Made by a program: the position numbers and the translations under genes
Notes under the pieces: model-generated
Database searches by the model: none
The model's input: the letters and a program-made list of their open reading frames with translations, nothing else
What the model was told of the DNA's origin: nothing
Shown: piece by piece, positions 23,788 to 32,183 of the stretch
How the letters are laid out: each line of letters opens with the position of its first letter
Position numbering within the stretch: position 1 is the stretch's first letter
Assembly (NCBI GenBank): GCA_029557215.1
Contig: JAKPQQ010000131.1
Span: forward strand, 1-34,253
Direction: 5' to 3'
DNA: 34,253 nt
DNA from: Fibrobacterota bacterium
Lineage (GTDB): Bacteria > Fibrobacterota > Fibrobacteria > UBA5070

Positions 23788-26621
23788 CAAGATTTTCGTC
23801 CTCCGAAATAGACGTCTCGTTTGCGCCGTGGTAGATCCAAGAACCAGCGAGAGTCGTGGAAATATTCTGCCACCAGCCGTTGGAAATCTGTCGAGCCGAC
23901 TTGCACCGACGATTCGAGTACATCCATGCTCCCTGCATGGGTGGTAAATCGATGTATGATGTGATCCGGTGCAAGGGGTGCAAACAGATTTCGAACTTCA
24001 GGCGAAGCTTTCTCTGATGTTTTCCACCTCACTCCCGCCTTCGCGGTGCGGTCACGCATGACCTCCAAGGCCAACCGCGATAGATCATTCCCCAGTTGAC
24101 GGATTCCGGGAATTTTCAGCACAGGCATCGATCGATAGCGCTCCGGGATCGCTCCCGGTTGCCCTGTCGCCAGCGTTTCCCGGCGCACCCGTTCGAATTC
24201 CGCCATTTCCTGAAGGTAGCGTCGCTCGTGCAACTCCTTCACGCGCTGCGCAACCTGGCTCTTCGATTCGGTCGTGGTGCCGGCCAACCCACGCGGAGTG
24301 CCGCCATTGTCCAAGCGTTCGTTCAGGACGCGGTACACGTAGTCGTTCACGCTCTCCCCGGGTTCGGGCTCGGCCACCGGCAAGTCGGGGATCCATTCTT
24401 CCGGACCGTAACCGCCGCCTACATCGGCGTGCATCCCCGGCACGATCCATTCCTCCCAGTCGGGATTCGGCATCGGGGCGCGCCCCCGCACGTCCTCCCA
24501 GTCTTCCGGCCCGACGGCTCGCGGGCCATCCTTGAGCACCCGTTCCAGGGTCCAATCGGTCTTCAGATCCGGCTGGCACCGGATGCTCCAAAGGTCGAAA
24601 CTCGCCCGCACCTCCGACTGCGCCACCAGGTGGACGACTTTCTTGACCCGGCTCGCATGCACCGACAGATCGAACCCGATGTCGATCCCGTTGCCGGGTA
24701 CCCCCACCGATCCGACCGTATCGAAGATGCCCAGTGTTTCGATCGTGATCGAGGTCTTGGACAGCTCGTATTTCTTGAGGTCGTCGTCGTCGAACAGTGT
24801 ATTCACCAGGGCCCGCGCGATGGCGGCACCTCGGCTGAACCCGAAAATGTGAAGCTTCAGTTCAGCGTCGGGGTGGGTCTTCGTCATCACGCGAAGCCAG
24901 TCCATCGATTTGCGGATTCGCTTTCCAAACCCGATGGCAAGCCCCTGTTTGAGTCCATCGAACTCGCCATCGGTTCCGATGCCTTCCACATAGTGAGCAT
25001 CCCACAGCTCATTCCCTTCGGTGGTCTGCGGATAGAGCTGGAACAGCTTCCCGATGTTGGTCACCGACCCGGTCTTCAGGTCGTGTTCCAGATTGTTCCC
25101 GGTACCGTCGTTGAAGATGCCCAGGTGCAACGTGGTGATGGTGGGCTTGGTCACCTGCTTGGCCGGTTGCGGAATCTTTTCCAGGTCGGCGAGCTGCGCG
25201 TAGAACGCACAGCCAAAGGTGTCCTTGTCGGCGTCCCAGGTGCGTTCGCGGTCGGTCGGATTCTGTCGTGTCGCGGCGTCTTCGTGGCATTGGGCTTGGC
25301 AGTCTTGTGCGCCGTCGCCGCATGCCGGACACGGGAATGTGATGTTCCCCGCTCCCTTGCAGGTGGAGGGGAACAGGAACACGTTCGCGCGTTGGTTGGG
25401 CGAGACCTTTTCCCGCAACGCCGTCTTGTCCTTGGATGCCTGAAGATTGTCGGCGTCGGGCTTGGACGGAACCAATGCGGGATTGGTCGCGCCGCAGCCG
25501 CAGCAGGCCCATTGCCTTTTGGCGTCGGGTGGGTCTCCCACGAAGTTTTCGGGCTTGAGCTTCACCGAACAGATCGCGTCCATGTAGGCCAAGTACAGTT
25601 TGGTCTTGGTCATTGGGCCTGCGATGCCATCCACCTTCAAGCCGTTGTCGGCTTGGTAGGACCGGATCGCCTGGTCGGTCTTGGGGCCCAGGATTCCGTC
25701 CACGGCACCGGAGTAGTACGGCGCTCCCGATCGATGCTTCAAGGTGGCCAGAGCGGCTTGGGTGGTATCCAGATCCCATGGATCGAACTTCGTACCTTGG
25801 GAGAGTTTGAGCCATCCATCTAGATCGCGCGTGAGCAATCCGTGCACCGCCCGTGCGCGTCGGTCGGAAAGCGCCTTGTTGTCGGCGGGTTCGGGCATCT
25901 GGTCGGCATGCCCGAAGATGGCCGCGACGGCGTCCGGGTTTTGCTCATGGAGCGCCTTGAGCTTGTCCAGTTCCTGGCACGACGACGGAAGCGGGAACGA
26001 CGACCCGAACGCGAAGTGGGTCGGGCCCAGCGACCAGACCGCCAACGGCTTGGGCGGCTGGTGGGCTGCGACCTGCACCTTGGGGCTATCCAGCTTTTCC
26101 TTAGCGTTGGGGTGCTGAGCCAGCACATGGTATTCCAACGGCGTGCCCGGCTTCACGAGGGTCTTGGGCGAGAGCAACTTGCCCGTGGCGGTGGCCTTGC
26201 CGTCTTTCACGAGGCCGTCAAAATTTGCCGACTGGTCTTCCACGGTCGTGGTGCCGTCAGGCTTGGGGATCGTGCAGAACAGCCTGAACGAGACGGATCC
26301 TGTCGTCGCTTCGGCGGGTCCCTGGAGGATCACTTCCATCGCGAAGGGCTGGTCGGTGGCGAGCTGGGCTGGATCAGTCGTGATGCGGCAATTGGACAGG
26401 GTGACCTTCGCGGTTGCCGATTGGCCCGCGGGTTCCGGGTTGTCTTCGCGGCATTCCTTGAGATAATTGGGATTGACGCTTCCTTCGCCAGAAGTGTTTC
26501 CATTGCCTGAACGACTCGACTTCTTCTCGAAAATCGATTTGTCCAAGCTGCCGGGGTGGGCGGTGGACTTGTCGAGGAACGAAACTCCAAAAGGATTGTT
26601 GGCGCGCGGACTCGATGACAT
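23787..26621 (-). CDS. Tle1-like (DUF2235) phospholipase effector with OmpA-like and peptidoglycan-binding regions
   Basis: The protein has 944 residues and no signal peptide. In order: an unknown N-terminal part (1-195); an OmpA-like region (about 203-263, IFGHADQMPEPADNKALSD, RRARAVHGLL); a PG_binding_1 domain (about 290-345, YYSGAVDGILGPKTDQAIRS split here, DGIAGPMT); a cysteine-rich region (373-471, CCGCG, CPAC, CQAQC) that may bind zinc; then a DUF2235/Tle1-type hydrolase (498-800). The hydrolase has GIFNDGTGNN, nucleophile S596 in GFSRGAA, D634 in GIFDTVGS and H731 in GMHADVGGGY, a complete triad. Such enzymes are type VI secretion phospholipases that damage rival membranes. GAGGAAT precedes the ATG at 26621. 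No secretion-system genes are in this window, so the delivery route is unknown. Confidence 0.85.
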   Translation of the reverse strand: MSSSPRANNPFGVSFLDKSTAHPGSLDKSIFEKKSSRSGNGNTSGEGSVNPNYLKECREDNPEPAGQSATAKVTLSNCRITTDPAQLATDQPFAMEVILQGPAEATTGSVSFRLFCTIPKPDGTTTVEDQSANFDGLVKDGKATATGKLLSPKTLVKPGTPLEYHVLAQHPNAKEKLDSPKVQVAAHQPPKPLAVWSLGPTHFAFGSSFPLPSSCQELDKLKALHEQNPDAVAAIFGHADQMPEPADNKALSDRRARAVHGLLTRDLDGWLKLSQGTKFDPWDLDTTQAALATLKHRSGAPYYSGAVDGILGPKTDQAIRSYQADNGLKVDGIAGPMTKTKLYLAYMDAICSVKLKPENFVGDPPDAKRQWACCGCGATNPALVPSKPDADNLQASKDKTALREKVSPNQRANVFLFPSTCKGAGNITFPCPACGDGAQDCQAQCHEDAATRQNPTDRERTWDADKDTFGCAFYAQLADLEKIPQPAKQVTKPTITTLHLGIFNDGTGNNLEHDLKTGSVTNIGKLFQLYPQTTEGNELWDAHYVEGIGTDGEFDGLKQGLAIGFGKRIRKSMDWLRVMTKTHPDAELKLHIFGFSRGAAIARALVNTLFDDDDLKKYELSKTSITIETLGIFDTVGSVGVPGNGIDIGFDLSVHASRVKKVVHLVAQSEVRASFDLWSIRCQPDLKTDWTLERVLKDGPRAVGPEDWEDVRGRAPMPNPDWEEWIVPGMHADVGGGYGPEEWIPDLPVAEPEPGESVNDYVYRVLNERLDNGGTPRGLAGTTTESKSQVAQRVKELHERRYLQEMAEFERVRRETLATGQPGAIPERYRSMPVLKIPGIRQLGNDLSRLALEVMRDRTAKAGVRWKTSEKASPEVRNLFAPLAPDHIIHRFTTHAGSMDVLESSVQVGSTDFQRLVAEYFHDSRWFLDLPRRKRDVYFGGRKS

Positions 26622-26829
26622 CAGGATTCCTCGAATGGGGGCATCGCGGAAACGGTAAATACGGGAATGAAGAACCAAAGATACTTCACCCGCCAACCGT
26701 GAGCAGGACCACCACTGGCGTCACCTCACCAGAACGCACCACAGGTGCAGAGCCATCACCCTACGATCATCGGCCTGGACAATTGAGGGACAGCGAAGAG
26801 CTGCGCCCCCTGATCCGTCCCGGCCCCGC

Positions 26830-27897
26830 TCAGATTCCGGTCACGAATTTCAGAGCCGAACCGGTGGCGGCATTCCGCACCCAATAGATCCCGTTCGGCA
26901 AGGTCTTGCTCAATCCCGACCAACCGACTTCCATCGAGGCAAGATCAGTCGCATTGAAACCACCCATGCGGGTCCCTTTGGCGTCGTAGACGATGAACTC
27001 TCCTGCAGAGAAGGTTGTCGCGCGACCCGAATGGTCGACCGAAGACATCTTCAGCAGCTTGAGCATCTGCTGGGCATATCGTTTGCCGAATTCCCGATAC
27101 GAATCAGCACTGAAATGAACCCCCTGGTTATTCGCATACGTCCCTATAGTGAGCCCATTTGCGGAAATAACATAGGCTGTGGGAATACTTTTCGACAGTG
27201 CTCCAATTGCGCTATTCTTTGAAGGATTATTGTATACCTCACCAGCAAGAAATGGAACATCGCGTGCATTCAAGCCCAGATCAACCAGCAATTTTTCATA
27301 AATCGACTTGACCTTGTCCCCCCATGTACCAGGTCCCGCATCGGTTTCTCCTTGATGAAACAAAATTCCTTTGATCACACCTGACTGCTGAGCGATCTTC
27401 GCGGTTGCAACAAGCCTCGTGTATGGATTGCTGCCGTAATTCGCTGCGAACTGTTGCATCCACGTTGGTTGAGTTTTGTAATAGCTTGCCGCCTCATTTT
27501 CAATGAACCCGGTTATTGCGGTCCCCCCAACTGCAACGGGCACGACACCGATTGTGATGGACGAAGGCAAGCTGTCGGCCAGATTTCGCCCAAACCAGTC
27601 GAGAATCGACAGATGGGTATCGCACCGAACGATCGGAGCCACTGCTGGTGCCCATTGATTCTGGGTCCGACTCACATTTTTCCCATCGCTCATTTGGGAA
27701 CATGTTACCGGGGACAGCACCTTGTACCGAGGATGAGCAGTCTGGTCCTTCGCCTCTGCCGGAGCAACCCCTTCCATGTTCGACTGCCCGAAGGCGAGGT
27801 AGACATGAAAATTCGGGTCCGCAGCCGCGTGGACACCACAGGCCGACGCCAGGGTCACTCCCATCGCCAGTTTGAGAAAATGCTGCCGAGAACTCAT
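26830..27897 (-). CDS. Secreted CE6-type acetylesterase (SASA/SGNH fold) with C-terminal tail
   Basis: The protein has 355 residues with signal peptide MSSRQHFLKLAMGVTLASACGVHA (cleavage about residue 24; the string is given in two parts: MSSRQHFLKL and AMGVTLASAC). The esterase domain has nucleophile S39 in FGQSNMEG, H181-Q-G-E184 in FHQGETD, and catalytic H261 in GVHFSADSY. This is the carbohydrate esterase 6/sialate O-acetylesterase family (PF03629), whose Fibrobacter members remove acetyl groups from xylan. The last 70 residues (FIVYDAKGTRMGG, LPNGIYWVRN) form a sorting-type tail. AGGGAG lies before the ATG. The substrate is inferred from family. The middle of the gene is AT-richer than its ends. 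Confidence 0.88.
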   Translation of the reverse strand: MSSRQHFLKLAMGVTLASACGVHAAADPNFHVYLAFGQSNMEGVAPAEAKDQTAHPRYKVLSPVTCSQMSDGKNVSRTQNQWAPAVAPIVRCDTHLSILDWFGRNLADSLPSSITIGVVPVAVGGTAITGFIENEAASYYKTQPTWMQQFAANYGSNPYTRLVATAKIAQQSGVIKGILFHQGETDAGPGTWGDKVKSIYEKLLVDLGLNARDVPFLAGEVYNNPSKNSAIGALSKSIPTAYVISANGLTIGTYANNQGVHFSADSYREFGKRYAQQMLKLLKMSSVDHSGRATTFSAGEFIVYDAKGTRMGGFNATDLASMEVGWSGLSKTLPNGIYWVRNAATGSALKFVTGI

Positions 27898-28063
27898 ATG
27901 GATGCTCCCTTTGAGCCAAGTCGTCCCTAGACTGGTGGGATCATCCGAACAAACGAACGGGATCTCCCACCTTGCTTGATGGAAGATCCGGTTTCGACCT
28001 CAGTTTCAGACAAGAGTTGAAGCTGTCGGCGTTGCTAATTCAACAACGGAGTACTCTACCTCG

Positions 28064-31000
28064 TCAGAAGTTGACTTGCCTTGGTGCTTCTGCCGTCGTG
28101 TAATTGGGCTCTTCCCCAAAAACCTTCGCGCCGGCACCCCATAACGTTCCGTCTTTTTTCAGATACATAAATCCGTCAAGCCCTGGAAACATATCCGCCA
28201 CATCTGTAGCTACAATCGTTGGTTTGTTATAAATCGGCCCAGTTTGAAAACTAACCGGCAGCTGCCCACTCATAAGAAGAGTCCCATCTTTCTGTAGGAA
28301 GAGACTGTAATTGTTACGTGCCTTTACGGAAACAACATTTACGAGATTTTGGATCTGCACGAAGAAATTACCAACCCCTGTTGAGATCGATCCTTGTCCA
28401 AGTTGTCCAAAGTCATTTGTCCCAGCACCACGCACGGTTCCGTCAGGATTCAGCAAATGGATATGCCCATTTCCAACTGCAAAAGATCTCACACCCGTCT
28501 CAAGCAAAGCAATGCTGTCGTAATCCTGCCCGAATATGGAACCCCAAGCCCAAAGCCTACCGGACGAATCTAAAGCCAACCCAGCATTTGATTGAGACGC
28601 ATCAACCATTGCAACATGTTCCAGGCCTTGAATTCGTGCTGGCAATGTATCTTCGTGCCACCCTCCAAGAATCGAGCTTCCGCCAGTCAAGACTGTCCCA
28701 TCATTCTTTCGAAAGAGGGTTGTGCTTCCTGAAACGACCAATGATGAGACCCCAGAAATAGCAATGGTTTGGAATGGAAGGGGCGCTCCTGGGAAGGCCG
28801 TATTGATTACCGTCCCACCAAGCTGTCCAGGGCTGAGGTAACCTGCACCTATCAGCTCCCCGGTGTTTTTCATGATATATGTCGATTGACCGCTTGCCGT
28901 TGTTGCTGAAATCCATTTTACATTGTTCGCAATTTCCCTTGGAGTCAAATTTGCATAATCACTCCCCCCAGAAACAAAACCGAACCCTGCACCTGCATTG
29001 GAGCCAGAGGCAAGCACTCTACCATCCGACATCAAATACAATGCATAAGCCATTCCACTCATTTCATTTCCACCAATTGACATTGAAATAACTTTTGAAA
29101 TTTTCAAGTTGACAGAGCTGACAAGCCCTCCTGGCTGAGATCTCGCGAACACAGTTATCAGTCCAGTCTGTTGAACAGATAACGGGCCATTCAGAGGGGT
29201 CCAGGCATTTCCATCGAGTGAATACTCGATCGCGTCAGCCCCCTCTGAGCGAATCGTATCGTACACGGTCCCGATGTAGTTGCCCGCCGGAGCCGAGTGG
29301 GTCGGGGCCAAGGCCGTCCGAGCGACGACCGCGGTATCCTTGGCGGTGTTACCTGCGCTGTCCGTTGCGGTCAGGATGTAGCTGCGTGTACCGACAGGCA
29401 GACTCGCGACGATGTGCGTGAAGGCTCCGTTCGATGCCGGGACGACCGTTCCATTCACGGTCACCGACCTCAGCTTCAGGTTGTCGGAGACCTTCCAGAC
29501 CAAGGTATCGGCGGTCACGGCGTTGGCCACCAGGCGGTACTTCTGCTTCTGGAACGCCACCACCGGGGCGCTCTTGTCGTATTTGCGAACCACCCGAACG
29601 GAATCCGTGGCGATGTTGCCGGCCTCGTCGGTGGCGATCAATCGAACCATCGTGGTGTCCGTGGTCAGCGATACCGTCGCGGAAAACACCCCGGATTGGC
29701 CCGATACCAATGCTCCATTGATGGATACCGACTTCAAAGCATCGTCGGTCACTTCCCACGACACGACCATGCTCGGGACGAAGGCCCATACCGCCGAATC
29801 CTTGGAACCTCCCTTGTAGGCAATCTTCGGTCCGGTGGCGTCGGCCAACCTGGAGACCTTGAGGGTGTCGAGCCTCGTGTTCCCACGAGCATCCTTGGCT
29901 TCCAGCACGAACGCATTCGGCCCCACGGTCAGTGGCTGCGTGGTGGAGTACAACCCGTCCGTCCCGACGATCAGCTTCGTGCCGTTCACCGAAACCTGGC
30001 TTAGGGTCGAATCATCGGTCACCTTCCAGGACAATTTGAGCGAAGACGTGGTCGACGCGACCGTGGTGTCCACCCGAGGGGCCGCCTTTTCGATCTTGGG
30101 CGCGATGCTGTCGAAGGCGGCGGCACGAACGATCACAAGTTCCTTGCCGGAACGGTTCCCGTAGGAGTCGACCGCTTCGATCACAAAGATGTTCCTGCCA
30201 GGAGCCAGCGGCACGATCGTCGCGTAGGGCGACGCGGATGATTCGGAACGCACGCCACCCACCCGGACGGTGTCGATCCCTGCCGGATCGTCGGCGGAAA
30301 CGAGCACCCGCAGGCTGGACATGGCGAACGCCACCTGGGTGTCCGTCGCTGGCGACAAGATCTCGATGGCAGGCTTGGTGCTGTCCCGGTCGCGGGTCAC
30401 AAAGACGGTGTCCCTGGCGGGGTTCCCGCGTCTGTCCGTTGCCTGCAGGACCAGCGTATCGATTCCGACCTCGAGGTCGACCGAGGTCTGGAAGATTCCC
30501 GACGCTCCCGTCAGGATCCGACCATTCAGCGAAACCAGATCCAACGAGTCGTCGGTCACCTTGTAGTTCAGGGCGAGCACCTTGGTGGAATACCCCACGA
30601 CGACCTCGCGTGCGACAGGAGCCACCCGCTCGATGCGCGGAGGAACGGTGTCACCGGGATCGTTCGCCCTCGTGACCTTCAGCCGAAGCGGCGATGGCAG
30701 GTGGTTGCCAGCCTTGTCCCAAGCATCCACCAGAACGACGTTTTCGCCAACCGCGAGCGATACCGAGACGCTGCACGGCGAGCCCGTGCAGGATTGGCTA
30801 CCGACCTGGATGGAAGAAATCCCGGCAGGGTCGGTCGCGGCGGCGACCACCTCGATCTCGCGGGTTCCGTTGGGAACCGATGTGTCTTGGGACGGCTCCA
30901 CGAACCGCACGACCGGAGTCGTGGTGTCTCGGGCAAGAACCACGAACGTCGCGGCGGCGGTCACGGAACGGCCGGAATCGTCCTGCAGGGTCACGAAAAG

Positions 31001-31987
31001 TGTATCGGTCCCCGCTGCGGCGGAGGCCTTTGCCTGGATCGAGAAATTCCCATCCAGGATCCAGGACGTATCGGTGTTCCCGGGAAGCTGCTGCACCTGG
31101 AACAGGAAATCGTCCGATCGCCCCAGCGGCCCACGCACCTGGTACTGCGGATTCCCAACCTTCACACCTTTGTTCCAGGCGAAGCTCCCTCGAACGGCAA
31201 TCGTCCCGCCACCGGCTTCGACGGCGCCATCGACGGACAGCGCGTTGACGATGCGGATCGGATCGGGCGGAAACAGGACCAGACTGTCGGAGCCTTGCAG
31301 ATCGCCCGAGCGGATCATAACTTCGGCGCGAAGTCGGAGCTGGGAAAAGTCGACCTGGACCACCGACGCGATCCTGGCGACGCTGATCCCCTCCGAGGCT
31401 CCCAGGACCAGAATCTTCGCCATGACCGCCGACGAATCGACACCGTACGGAAGCGACTTGACGGAAAATGCTCCGGAAAGGATCCGCGAAGCCAAATACC
31501 GCTGCAAGGCCGCGATCTGGATCGCGACCGGATCGGAAGCACTGCCGTAAGCGCCGGATTCGAAACGGACCGAATCGAAACCTTTCAGCAAGGCCACCGC
31601 CTGCTCGTCCACGTTCCGGATTTCCTTGTTGACTTCCAGCTCGCCTTTCGCCGTGACCTTGACCTGCACCACCGTCGTCCGCACCCCCAACGTCCAAAGC
31701 TCCACTTCCATGGAGTCGAAGGCGATCGAACGCGGGAACGTCGCGGTGACTTGGAAGGCCGTGGCGCTCATGCGCTCGATGAGAAACGCTCCGCTCGATT
31801 CCTTGTGGATCCAGGCGACGGAATCCGGGTAGCGCTCCGATTCGACGGACCACTGCTGCTGGACCTGGAAGGCTCCACCCGGATCCGAACGGGTGGACGT
31901 TTCGCTCTGGCAGGAAAAAAGGCCAACCACCACAATCAGGAAAAGGGGGATTCGATGGAAAATACGCCGGGAGAATGCTATGGACAT
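28064..31987 (-). CDS. Large surface lipoprotein: six Ig-like repeats and RCC1-type C-terminus
   Basis: The protein has 1307 residues. The lipoprotein signal is PLFLIVVVGLFSC. An N-terminal region of about 350 residues is followed by six Ig-like repeats of about 80-90 residues, each opening with D(S/T/K)..P.I and ending with a DxxGN turn (WDKAGNHL, TDRRGNPA, VDSYGNRS, KDARGNTR, TDEAGNIA, TDSAGNTA). A chitobiase-like segment (IEYSLDGNAWTPL) links to about 340 residues of RCC1-type repeats (SDGRVLASGSNAG, SSGRLWAWGS, GTNDFGQLGQG, KDGTLWGAGA). It is probably outward-facing and binds a ligand or partner cell. The ATG at 31987 has GAGGT upstream. The RCC1 part is markedly AT-richer than the Ig part, which suggests domain fusion from another source. 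Confidence 0.82.
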   Translation of the reverse strand: MSIAFSRRIFHRIPLFLIVVVGLFSCQSETSTRSDPGGAFQVQQQWSVESERYPDSVAWIHKESSGAFLIERMSATAFQVTATFPRSIAFDSMEVELWTLGVRTTVVQVKVTAKGELEVNKEIRNVDEQAVALLKGFDSVRFESGAYGSASDPVAIQIAALQRYLASRILSGAFSVKSLPYGVDSSAVMAKILVLGASEGISVARIASVVQVDFSQLRLRAEVMIRSGDLQGSDSLVLFPPDPIRIVNALSVDGAVEAGGGTIAVRGSFAWNKGVKVGNPQYQVRGPLGRSDDFLFQVQQLPGNTDTSWILDGNFSIQAKASAAAGTDTLFVTLQDDSGRSVTAAATFVVLARDTTTPVVRFVEPSQDTSVPNGTREIEVVAAATDPAGISSIQVGSQSCTGSPCSVSVSLAVGENVVLVDAWDKAGNHLPSPLRLKVTRANDPGDTVPPRIERVAPVAREVVVGYSTKVLALNYKVTDDSLDLVSLNGRILTGASGIFQTSVDLEVGIDTLVLQATDRRGNPARDTVFVTRDRDSTKPAIEILSPATDTQVAFAMSSLRVLVSADDPAGIDTVRVGGVRSESSASPYATIVPLAPGRNIFVIEAVDSYGNRSGKELVIVRAAAFDSIAPKIEKAAPRVDTTVASTTSSLKLSWKVTDDSTLSQVSVNGTKLIVGTDGLYSTTQPLTVGPNAFVLEAKDARGNTRLDTLKVSRLADATGPKIAYKGGSKDSAVWAFVPSMVVSWEVTDDALKSVSINGALVSGQSGVFSATVSLTTDTTMVRLIATDEAGNIATDSVRVVRKYDKSAPVVAFQKQKYRLVANAVTADTLVWKVSDNLKLRSVTVNGTVVPASNGAFTHIVASLPVGTRSYILTATDSAGNTAKDTAVVARTALAPTHSAPAGNYIGTVYDTIRSEGADAIEYSLDGNAWTPLNGPLSVQQTGLITVFARSQPGGLVSSVNLKISKVISMSIGGNEMSGMAYALYLMSDGRVLASGSNAGAGFGFVSGGSDYANLTPREIANNVKWISATTASGQSTYIMKNTGELIGAGYLSPGQLGGTVINTAFPGAPLPFQTIAISGVSSLVVSGSTTLFRKNDGTVLTGGSSILGGWHEDTLPARIQGLEHVAMVDASQSNAGLALDSSGRLWAWGSIFGQDYDSIALLETGVRSFAVGNGHIHLLNPDGTVRGAGTNDFGQLGQGSISTGVGNFFVQIQNLVNVVSVKARNNYSLFLQKDGTLLMSGQLPVSFQTGPIYNKPTIVATDVADMFPGLDGFMYLKKDGTLWGAGAKVFGEEPNYTTAEAPRQVNF

Positions 31988-32108
31988 CTTGGACCTCGGG
32001 TAGCGGCAGGAACGTGGTTTTGGCAAAACGTAGAGATTCCCACCGACAATCCGCTGTGATCCCCCTCACACGATCACCCCCAAAATGGGGACGCACCTGT
32101 CACCAACA

Positions 32109-32141
32109 AAAAACCAGAAGCGTTTGAGCGCTTCCGGTTTT
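32109..32141 (-). terminator. Intrinsic terminator after the deacetylase gene
   Basis: Read on the minus strand, arms AACC and GAAGCG pair across a 6-base loop (stem GAAGCG/CGCTTC, one mismatch, then AACC/GGTT), followed by a run of T. It lies between the deacetylase stop at 32184 and the large lipoprotein start at 31987, so these two genes have separate transcripts. An A-run on the other side could make it work in both directions. Confidence 0.82.
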
Positions 32142-32183
32142 GATCTCTGATCGATCCCCCTCCTACGCGGGGAATCGGAGTCT

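Noticed and set aside
26622-26829. Intergenic region upstream of the effector gene
   Set aside because: It was checked on both strands for a small gene, promoter boxes or a hairpin. Nothing clear enough was seen.
27934-27971. Inverted repeat GGTGGGA/TCCCACC between the CE6 and large lipoprotein genes
   Set aside because: Arms are only 7 bases with a 24-base spacer and no T-run on either strand. This could be chance, so it is not called a terminator or operator.
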